Assembly (NCBI GenBank): GCA_017408535.1 | Contig: JAFQUL010000132.1 | Coordinates: 1-8,501, forward strand | Direction: 5' to 3' | DNA: 8,501 bases | DNA from: Clostridia bacterium | Lineage (GTDB): Bacteria; Bacillota; Clostridia; Oscillospirales; CAG-272 | Shown: in pieces, positions 1-5,755 of the stretch | Position numbering within the stretch: position 1 is the first letter of the stretch | Layout of the letters: every line of letters starts with the position of its first letter | Notes under the pieces: generated by a model | Database searches by the model: none | Told to the model about the DNA's origin: nothing | Seen by the model: only the letters and a program-made list of their open reading frames with translations | Translations under genes and position numbers: made by a program

Positions 1-47
1 AATAGATTCGTATAAATAAAATATACGCATTTATAAAATGCTTAACT

Positions 48-80
48 GAAAAGGAAGCTTCGGCTTCCTTTTCTTTTTTA
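48..80 (+). terminator. Rho-independent terminator of an upstream gene
   Basis: An 11-bp perfect stem (48-58 paired with 63-73) closes a TTCG tetraloop (59-62) and is followed directly by six T residues (74-79). This is a textbook intrinsic terminator. It must serve a gene whose body lies left of the window, because positions 1-47 are AT-rich and show no coding region. The run of T is much better on the + strand than on the - strand, so it is read as a + strand terminator. It insulates the sigma-factor unit from upstream transcription. Confidence 0.9.
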
Positions 81-94
81 TGAAAAAATTCAAA

Positions 95-129
95 AAAAGT
101 GAGACGGAATGATTTTTCGATTGTTATAT
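95..129 (+). promoter_or_regulatory. ECF-like promoter, copy 1 (sigma/anti-sigma unit)
   Basis: This 35-base element matches 2191-2225 at 32 of 35 positions with no gaps. It begins with the 16-mer aaaagtgagacggaat and ends with gattgttatat. Read as a promoter, it gives TGAGAC (100-105), a 16-base spacer with a T run, and TGTTAT (122-127). TGAGAC differs by one base from the TGAAAC -35 motif of several Bacillus ECF sigma factors, and the spacing suits an ECF sigma. A start point near 134 would leave a leader of about 80 bases before the sigma gene. Recognition by the adjacent sigma factor (autoregulation) is inferred. The exact -35/-10 assignment is uncertain, but the conservation is directly seen. 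Confidence 0.7.
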
Positions 130-148
130 GTAAAGGTAGATATTTTTG

Positions 149-157
149 TGCTATGAT
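149..157 (+). promoter_or_regulatory. possible housekeeping extended -10 (TGcTATGAT)
   Basis: TG at 149-150, one base, then TATGAT at 152-157 (5 of 6 matches to TATAAT) forms an extended -10 element. The hexamer 17 bases upstream (129-134, tgtaaa) is a poor -35, which extended -10 promoters can tolerate. If real, it gives basal transcription of the sigma gene from a start near 164, while the upstream ECF-like promoter gives inducible transcription. The lipoprotein operon shows no equivalent. The region is AT-rich, so chance occurrence is a real possibility. Confidence 0.35.
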
Positions 158-166
158 ACTTATATA

Positions 167-188
167 GTGAGAGCGGAAGTTTGTTATA
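167..188 (+). promoter_or_regulatory. partial third copy of the ECF-like box
   Basis: gtgagagcggaa (167-178) matches gtgagacggaa of the two conserved elements with one inserted G, and ttgttata (181-188) matches their right end. The left and right blocks are separated by only two bases, so the spacing is far too short for a promoter. It lies in the leader of the sigma gene, just before the ribosome binding site. It could be a decayed duplicate, a protein binding site sharing the recognition sequence, or chance. Confidence 0.3.
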
Positions 189-216
189 AAAAGTACATGT
201 AAAAAGAAGGTATAAA

Positions 217-795
217 ATGTTCTTGTTATTGCTTGGGACCCTTGAGGATACGGAGCGGGAATTAATTGGGCGTCTGTATTCCGATTATTCAAAAAGAGTG
301 AAGAAATTAGCTATACATATATTACGCGATGACATATATGCTGATGATGCTGTCAACGATACCTTTCTCAAGGTTATAAAATATAAAGAGAAATTCTTGG
401 GTGTGTCAGAGGATGAACGAGTCAGACTTATCATTATCTGTGCCAGAAGCGTTTGCTTCAACATATATAACCGGGGGAAAAAGCTTCGCTTTGAGTCGCT
501 TGAATCCTTTAATACTGATGATGAAAAAGGTACACGTATGGATATACCGGATAGTGTTGATCTTTCAAAATCACTTGTAAATGAGGAAACTGTTTTATTA
601 CTGAAAAGATCTGTAGATCGGTTGAATGCACCGTCTCGGGAGATGATTATACTGAAATATTACTATGATATGAAAAACACCGAGATAGCGGATTTTTACG
701 GGATGAACCCGTCTACTGTCGGAACGATTATTCAGAGAAGTATAAAAATACTCAGAAAGGATCTTGGGTGGTATTTCAATGACACAGATAAATGA
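217..795 (+). CDS. ECF-type sigma-70 family RNA polymerase sigma factor
   Basis: This 192-residue protein has the two-domain layout of an ECF (extracytoplasmic function) sigma factor, which directs RNA polymerase to a small regulon. Region 2 spans about residues 15-91, with the acidic motif DDAVNDTFLKV (44-53) and a basic RGKKLRFESLE end (86-96). After a variable linker, region 4 spans about 126-181. Its helix-turn-helix includes EIADFYGMNPSTV (156-168), ending in the typical QRSIKILRK segment. Length is normal for the family. ATG 217 is preceded by agaagg (205-210) with a 6-base gap. The gene overlaps the membrane gene downstream by 17 bases, so the two are probably translationally coupled, as expected of a sigma/anti-sigma pair. 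The matching element upstream of both this gene and the lipoprotein operon suggests autoregulation. The ECF subgroup cannot be assigned by eye. Confidence 0.9.
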   Translation: MFLLLLGTLEDTERELIGRLYSDYSKRVKKLAIHILRDDIYADDAVNDTFLKVIKYKEKFLGVSEDERVRLIIICARSVCFNIYNRGKKLRFESLESFNTDDEKGTRMDIPDSVDLSKSLVNEETVLLLKRSVDRLNAPSREMIILKYYYDMKNTEIADFYGMNPSTVGTIIQRSIKILRKDLGWYFNDTDK

Positions 796-2137
796 TTTTG
801 AATTCGGTTCTGCCGTAAAAATTGCTGCGGGCAGGTGTTTAGCTGACGAGGTAACAGATTTCCTGTCCCTTAATGTCGATGACATTTCGGTGGATGCACG
901 GGTAGAAAAAAACGTAATGAGAAAGCTGAAGGACGACAGATGGGAAAAGCTGAGGAGTACGGCGGTAAAAACTGTTAAATATGCATCTATCGTCCTAATA
1001 AGCAGCGTGTGTATACTTATTGCGATTTCTTTGTTCAGCAAACCTATCAGAGCCGCGGTATACGATGTGCTTACCGGCTGGTATGAAAAGATAGTGGGAA
1101 TGTGGAAGCCGATATCGGAAGAGGTCAGCTTAGAAGGCAATTACGGCGGCGGTGTCAGATTTATAGAGACAAAAAATACCTTCGTATTCTGTGATACCCG
1201 TGACGTGGCGGGAATGGCTTATATAGACAAAAAGACCGGTGAAGTATTCCCCTCGTGTAATATCCCCGGCTGTACCCATCCGGACGAGAGCAGCGGTCCC
1301 CTTTGCGGTGCGATATGCGACCATTTTACCGTCTACACGCTATGTTATTCTCCCGTTACAGGACGTGTGTATTATTTCAGAAAAGAAAATATTTTCGGAC
1401 CGAAGGAGAAGCAGGGAAACGTTCTCTATTCCTTTGATATAGATAATATGGATCTGACTGTCCGGGAGCACTACAGACTTCCCCTGGATATACGGGTAGA
1501 GAGCATGAAATATTCTGACGGTAAGCTGTATTTCGGGTACGATCATACCGATGAGAACGGTAATTTGGGCTTTAAGATCGATTCATACGATACAATGACA
1601 CATACAGTTGAAAACGTTATCCGCTTTGACCATGACGGTATCGAATTTACCGTTATCGGAGACGACCTGTACTATGAGGATCATAAGAACGTTCTCAGCA
1701 GATACCGAATCTCTGCCGGGGAAACTGAGGTCCTGATAGACGGCGGGTCGCCCAAGGAATACGTAATAACCGAAAACAAGATATATATGAGGGACAGTAC
1801 CTCGATAGTTTCTCTTGATATTGAGTCAGGAGAGGAAGAGCTTATCGTGTCACATCCGCATAGCGACGGAAGACGGCTTGCGGTAACAGACGACGGAAGG
1901 GTGTACTACAGTATTTCTTCTGTAGACATCTATAATTGTAAGGGCGGAAAGCTGTACGCTTGCGGTAACTGTGACCTCACGGAACTTTATGATTTCGGCG
2001 AAAACTCATACATAAACACGATCGTTGCCTACGGTGATAACGTATTTATGGACGTGGAGATCGACGGAAAACAGAACTATGCGCGTATAACCATTGACGG
2101 GGATAAAATAATCTGCTATTTGTTCCCCGAACCGTAA
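779..2137 (+). CDS. probable membrane anti-sigma factor with extracytoplasmic beta-propeller-like sensor domain
   Basis: This 452-residue protein has a cytoplasmic N-terminus of about 65 residues ending in a basic patch. One membrane helix follows (about 68-86), then a juxtamembrane IRAAVYDVLTGWYEKIVG segment (90-107). That segment resembles Clostridial anti-sigma proteins encoded beside ECF sigma genes. From W109 to the end it is outside the cell and carries repeated units of the form GDxLYY...LxxYDIxxGxxE (for example near YSDGKLYF, VIGDDLYY, VTDDGRVYY and AYGDNVFM), as in DUF5050-like beta-propellers. A cluster C160-x4-C165-x-H167-P-D-x6-C176 is shared with the lipoprotein at 2271. ATG 779 is chosen over in-frame TTG 764 because gggtgg (766-771) sits 7 bases before it. 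It overlaps the sigma gene by 17 bases. The anti-sigma role is inferred from position and architecture; the N-terminal domain is not a clear zinc anti-sigma (ZAS) domain, since no HxxxCxxC is seen. Confidence 0.72.
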   Translation: MTQINDFEFGSAVKIAAGRCLADEVTDFLSLNVDDISVDARVEKNVMRKLKDDRWEKLRSTAVKTVKYASIVLISSVCILIAISLFSKPIRAAVYDVLTGWYEKIVGMWKPISEEVSLEGNYGGGVRFIETKNTFVFCDTRDVAGMAYIDKKTGEVFPSCNIPGCTHPDESSGPLCGAICDHFTVYTLCYSPVTGRVYYFRKENIFGPKEKQGNVLYSFDIDNMDLTVREHYRLPLDIRVESMKYSDGKLYFGYDHTDENGNLGFKIDSYDTMTHTVENVIRFDHDGIEFTVIGDDLYYEDHKNVLSRYRISAGETEVLIDGGSPKEYVITENKIYMRDSTSIVSLDIESGEEELIVSHPHSDGRRLAVTDDGRVYYSISSVDIYNCKGGKLYACGNCDLTELYDFGENSYINTIVAYGDNVFMDVEIDGKQNYARITIDGDKIICYLFPEP

Positions 2138-2144
2138 TAAAAAA

Positions 2145-2184
2145 CCGGGAAAATGCTCGAGTAGAGTATTTTCCCGGGTTTTTT
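2145..2184 (+). terminator. Rho-independent terminator after the sigma/anti-sigma unit
   Basis: A 14-bp stem pairs 2145-2158 with 2164-2177 (one G-T wobble at 2155/2167) around a 5-base loop. It starts 7 bases after the stop codon of the membrane gene and is followed by six T residues (2179-2184). A preceding run of A may allow some reverse-direction function, but no converging gene is present. It separates unit 1 from the lipoprotein operon, whose own promoter begins 7 bases later. Confidence 0.93.
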
Positions 2185-2190
2185 GCTCCC

Positions 2191-2225
2191 AAAAGTGAGA
2201 CGGAATCCTTTTTTGATTGTTATAT
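2191..2225 (+). promoter_or_regulatory. ECF-like promoter, copy 2 (lipoprotein/ABC operon)
   Basis: This is the second copy of the 35-base element at 95-129, with three substitutions, all in the spacer. It reads TGAGAC (2196-2201), a 16-base spacer with a T6 run, and TGTTAT (2218-2223). It sits between the terminator at 2145-2184 and the ribosome binding site at 2253-2263. Similarity fades immediately after 2225, which suggests selection on the element rather than a recent duplication of a longer block. Predicted start is near 2230, giving a leader of about 40 bases. Control by the sigma factor at 217-795 is inferred from the shared element. Confidence 0.72.
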
Positions 2226-2270
2226 ATAACAAAACGTAAAATGAGATAGAGTAAGGAGAGGGGATACCAA

Positions 2271-3440
2271 ATGAAAAAAATATTGCTTATTCTTTTGTTG
2301 TCTCTGTTTGTTGCCGGGTGTTCCGGGGAGGACCTTCACTATATTGACCCTGTGGATACTACCGCCGGCGGAAACGTAACGGACTCAGAGGTGGCGGAGT
2401 GGATACCAATACCCGGCGGGGTAACTGCCGACGGCCTTTCAGGGATGAACGGAAGGTTCATTGAGACCAAGAATGCTTTTGTTTTCTGTGATAACAGAGG
2501 TACTGTGAGGACGGCGTATATAAGCAAGGCGACCGGTACGGTATCCCCTCTCTGTGACGATCCCCTGTGTTCCCACCCCGATGACGGAGTAGACGATATG
2601 TGCGCAGTTGTCGGCAATCTTTTTACATTTTCGACTTTATGTTATTCACCGGACAGCGGTCGGCTGTATTTCGTGCGGCCCTACAGACTTTTCGGAATGG
2701 GGAACGATATGTTTCTGGTACTTTACTCGGTGGATATAGATAAAATGGACCTGACGGTGAAGGAACACCACAGATTTGCTGTCGGAGTCAGATTAGAGAC
2801 GATGCAGTATTCAGACGGAAAACTGTACTTTACCTATTGCGATATGGACGATGAGGGCAACGAGATACTAAAGCTGGACGCCTATGATATTAAGTCGGAT
2901 AAGGTGGAGAATATTACCTTCTTTGAAGATGCGGGAACCTATTTTACAGTAATAGGGGACAGCATATATTACTCCGACAAGAGCCTGTACGCTCTTAACA
3001 GATACGGTATTACCGACGGTAAGACAGAGGAGCTGATACCCGGTAAGCCGAGACAGCAATATATAGTTACGGAAGACAAGATATATCTTAGAGATACAAC
3101 CTCCGTCTTGGTTATCGATACCGCTACCGGTGACCGCAGTGAGCTTGCCGTCTATGAAGAAAATACCTACAGCAGGGCTGCGGCTACAGCAGACGGTGAT
3201 GTATATTATACACTGCCGTATCTATCACAAATAGGGGACTTCAAAGGCGGTAAGTTATATGTTTGCGGTAACGGTGAGTCCCGTGTGTATTACGACTTCG
3301 GTGACGATGCTTATATCAATATGATATCTGCCTACGGGGATAACGTATTTGTAGAAGTGGAAATAAATGACAAAATGCAATTTGCCCGTCTTACCGAAGC
3401 GGGGGATAAGGTAGCTTGTTACTTTTTCCCCACGTTGTAG
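2271..3440 (+). CDS. beta-propeller-like lipoprotein, paralogue of the anti-sigma sensor domain
   Basis: This 389-residue predicted lipoprotein has a signal peptide with n-region MKK, a hydrophobic core, and lipobox V-A-G-C with Cys17 as the lipidated residue. After a linker of about 25 residues, W44 to the C-terminus aligns along its whole length with residues 109-452 of the upstream membrane protein. Shared landmarks are RFIETKN, VFCD, the C95-x4-C100-x-H102-P-D-x6-C111 cluster, TLCYSP, MDLTVxEH, YSDGKLYF, FKGGKLYVCGN-like and AYGDNVF. The repeats suggest a beta-propeller anchored on the outer face of the membrane. In effect it is the sensor domain with the membrane helix and cytoplasmic part replaced by a lipid anchor. 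A purine-rich site (2253-2263, aaggagagggg) precedes ATG 2271. It is first in the operon under the second ECF-like promoter. Ligand binding, decoy action or a substrate-binding role for the ABC transporter are all possible; none is shown. Confidence 0.85.
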   Translation: MKKILLILLLSLFVAGCSGEDLHYIDPVDTTAGGNVTDSEVAEWIPIPGGVTADGLSGMNGRFIETKNAFVFCDNRGTVRTAYISKATGTVSPLCDDPLCSHPDDGVDDMCAVVGNLFTFSTLCYSPDSGRLYFVRPYRLFGMGNDMFLVLYSVDIDKMDLTVKEHHRFAVGVRLETMQYSDGKLYFTYCDMDDEGNEILKLDAYDIKSDKVENITFFEDAGTYFTVIGDSIYYSDKSLYALNRYGITDGKTEELIPGKPRQQYIVTEDKIYLRDTTSVLVIDTATGDRSELAVYEENTYSRAAATADGDVYYTLPYLSQIGDFKGGKLYVCGNGESRVYYDFGDDAYINMISAYGDNVFVEVEINDKMQFARLTEAGDKVACYFFPTL

Positions 3441-3449
3441 CCGGCGTTT

Positions 3450-3492
3450 CTCCGACGGAGGTGTTACCTACTACCTACCGTCCCCGTCGGGG
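3450..3492 (+). other. GC-rich intercistronic hairpin region
   Basis: The 81-base gap between the two lipoprotein genes is GC-rich and can fold in alternative ways. The longest stem pairs 3450-3458 with 3484-3492 (nine pairs, one G-T). A competing stem pairs 3454-3462 with 3473-3482 with one bulged A at 3477, and a short ccccGTCgggg hairpin lies at 3482-3492. No T run follows, so it is not an intrinsic terminator. It may stabilise or process the mRNA, or adjust expression of the downstream genes relative to the first lipoprotein. Confidence 0.5.
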
Positions 3493-3521
3493 CAAGAACA
3501 ACAGAAAAAGGAGTCAATGCT

Positions 3522-5750
3522 ATGAAAAAGCTTACAATATTGGCGGTCATCGTGTCGCTTTTGTTGCTGTGCAGCTGCGAGACCCAAGTGGTCACGTATG
3601 ATTACAGAGACGATACCGTGCTACCGCCGGATAATATACCTATGAACGTTACCCGGCTGTCAAACAGTACGCCGGAATATATATATGACGTTTCCGTACT
3701 TGACCGTGACGGAAAAACAGTTACAGAGTCTTCTCCGCTTAAGCTGAAGAACGGAAAAGGGGAGATGACAGTGGAGATAGAATACGACTCTAACTTTCCC
3801 TCGGTCTTTGGTATTGCGTTACTGTCCTCCTACCTGCCGATAGAGTTTACCGTAGGGGAAGAAACAACTTTCTGTTATAAGACGGAATGTACCCCGGGAG
3901 AAAAGACCTCCCTCTCTCTCTCCTTTGGGGCGTTGTCTACAGATGAATACGAATCTCTGAAACTGGTGATCATTGAGGATGCGGATACAGTCGCCCGGTC
4001 GCTTTTAACAAGCACCGACTTTGCTTTTTCGGTGGATATTCCCTATACAGGTAAAGCTGATCCCGTCGGTGCAGATAATGCTTATGCAGGCAGTGAGGGA
4101 AAAATAAAAAACTTGTATGACGTTTTCGAGTATGAGAAGCTTGAACCCGATGAAAAAAAGATATTTGACAACACTGTTGCCAGGCTAAAAAATGATGCAC
4201 TTTTTACCGCTGTTCAGACTGAAGCTAAAGTAAGTTTTATGCCTATGGACCAACCGAAAAGTATCACGGATAATGAGTGCTACTGCTATTTCAGGGCAAC
4301 GGGACAGGCGGGAAAATACGCTACAGTTATATACGTTAACGATCAGCCGGTAAGAGCCTTTGACGGCGGATATACCCTGATATGGGAACTGCAGGATACC
4401 GAAAGTATACTTGATACTGAGGTGATACTGCCGGGGATGGAAGAGGGGATCCACAAGGTGTATTCTCTTACTTTCCCGATAGATACCGGAAGAGAAAAGC
4501 AACCGGTCTACTGTTCGCCCATCCGCCCGTATTTTTCTTCCGCAAAGATATGGAAACAATCCGACTGGAATGAGTTTACAGTGTCGGTACTGTCGGAGAA
4601 CGGCGAATATTCTTCTTTCAAGGATATGCAGGATACTACGGTAAACCACCCGGGCGGGGAGATCAGATTGCGGCTTATACATAATTTACCGGTGGCATAT
4701 TTCGAGACCGAATATACCGTGCTGGTTCTTTGCAACGGTATTATTCAGAGCTTTAACTATAACGGAAGATCAGTCGGTGAGATAGTATACACCATAAAAG
4801 AGGGCGAAGGGTTTGAGGCAGATATAAGCTTTTTGCCGGAGATACCATTTGAAACGGATGAACTGAATATAGACGTTGTATTCATTCCGGAATTTGCAAG
4901 CATATACGATTCGGAGCTATCGTGGAATTCGAACGGACTGGGTTATACTCAGCATGCGGAAATAAATTATGGCGGCGAGGCAACGGTGTTGGCGGATATA
5001 GCCGAGAACTGTGTAACAGACAGTTGCGTCAAGAGTTCTTTCCCTCCTGTTTATTGCACTATTAAACATCCGGTACGGGAGGATGGATATGGGTTCCTTA
5101 TTGATGGGAAAACTACCTTTGAATATGAGCTACACCCGGGTGTGGCGGGCAGATATATTATGCTTGCTTTCCTTGAGGGAGAGCTTATCCCTGTTGCGGG
5201 AGGGAAGAAATACGCATATTTTGAATTTTCCGGCAAGGCGGGAGAGTGCGCAGCTTTCGATATAGATATATCCGGAAGAGAGGACCGGGAAAGCGAGCTT
5301 ATGATATTCACCGTGTCCCTTGATTCTGTATATAAAGACAGATATTATTCAGGAATATGGTTTTATGAGGTCGGGTTTATTGAGGCGAGAGAAGCCGAGG
5401 GTACCGTTGGCACGGTAACGGCTTACAGCTATTTACAGGACGGAATAATATACGGCTGTGCTGAGTTTGAGGGCAGTGAGAATATGAACGGATATATTCA
5501 GTCCACTATATCGGGTTTTATGACATCATCTCCTTTTTCGGGGTTAAGACGTACTAATTCCGATACCTTCGATGGGCAAAGCTTCTGCATTGACTCCAGA
5601 TCGTCCGCTGTGGATTCTACCGAAGTAAATATATATCAAGAAAACGATCTTAAGATCTATATAAAAACAGAAAAAGGCTATAAGGTGGCAAAATACGTTA
5701 CCGGTATGGGTGACCTTTCAGACGAAGTATTTGATATACTGTACGGGTAA
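3522..5750 (+). CDS. large lipoprotein of unknown function with repeated beta-rich modules
   Basis: This 742-residue protein is not recognised. A signal peptide (MKK, then a hydrophobic stretch to residue 16) ends in L-C-S-C, so Cys19 is the likely lipidation site. The rest is soluble, rich in aromatic and beta-forming residues, with no other membrane helix. Four stretches (about 80-155, 250-322, 378-458 and 522-618) look like variants of one module: a strand such as YTVLVLCNG, a turn, an F/Y-rich strand, a G-E turn, then a strand ending near an acidic-hydrophobic segment such as LNIDVVFIP. This suggests immunoglobulin-like sandwiches. The repeat assignment is by eye. A tail from about 630 differs. 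ATG 3522 follows aaaaggag (3506-3513) with an 8-base gap. The stop is 5 bases before the permease start, so it should act with the transporter, perhaps as an outside accessory or substrate-binding component. Confidence 0.8.
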   Translation: MKKLTILAVIVSLLLLCSCETQVVTYDYRDDTVLPPDNIPMNVTRLSNSTPEYIYDVSVLDRDGKTVTESSPLKLKNGKGEMTVEIEYDSNFPSVFGIALLSSYLPIEFTVGEETTFCYKTECTPGEKTSLSLSFGALSTDEYESLKLVIIEDADTVARSLLTSTDFAFSVDIPYTGKADPVGADNAYAGSEGKIKNLYDVFEYEKLEPDEKKIFDNTVARLKNDALFTAVQTEAKVSFMPMDQPKSITDNECYCYFRATGQAGKYATVIYVNDQPVRAFDGGYTLIWELQDTESILDTEVILPGMEEGIHKVYSLTFPIDTGREKQPVYCSPIRPYFSSAKIWKQSDWNEFTVSVLSENGEYSSFKDMQDTTVNHPGGEIRLRLIHNLPVAYFETEYTVLVLCNGIIQSFNYNGRSVGEIVYTIKEGEGFEADISFLPEIPFETDELNIDVVFIPEFASIYDSELSWNSNGLGYTQHAEINYGGEATVLADIAENCVTDSCVKSSFPPVYCTIKHPVREDGYGFLIDGKTTFEYELHPGVAGRYIMLAFLEGELIPVAGGKKYAYFEFSGKAGECAAFDIDISGREDRESELMIFTVSLDSVYKDRYYSGIWFYEVGFIEAREAEGTVGTVTAYSYLQDGIIYGCAEFEGSENMNGYIQSTISGFMTSSPFSGLRRTNSDTFDGQSFCIDSRSSAVDSTEVNIYQENDLKIYIKTEKGYKVAKYVTGMGDLSDEVFDILYG

Positions 5751-5755
5751 AGAAT

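Noticed and set aside
194..201. Palindrome tacatgta just before the sigma ribosome site
   Set aside because: It is only eight bases and has no second copy at the other promoter, so it cannot be supported as an operator.
764..781. Upstream in-frame TTG start for the anti-sigma candidate
   Set aside because: It would add five residues; the aaagg before it is only 3 bases away, whereas ATG 779 has gggtgg at a 7-base gap.
598..1140. A long open frame on the - strand across the sigma/anti-sigma junction
   Set aside because: It runs antisense to two well-supported genes, has low-complexity Ser/Thr/Ile-rich sequence, no recognisable domain and no convincing ribosome site.
3416..3601. Small + strand open frame across the intercistronic gap
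   Set aside because: It starts inside one gene and ends inside the next in a different frame, lacks a ribosome site, and overlaps a signal peptide-coding region.
4185..4682. Open frame on the - strand inside the large lipoprotein gene
   Set aside because: It is fully antisense to a gene with good signal peptide, ribosome site and operon context; the composition looks like a codon-bias shadow.
5402..5417. Inverted repeat taccgt-tggc-acggta
   Set aside because: It lies within the large lipoprotein coding region, has a 6-bp stem and no T run; such short palindromes are expected by chance.
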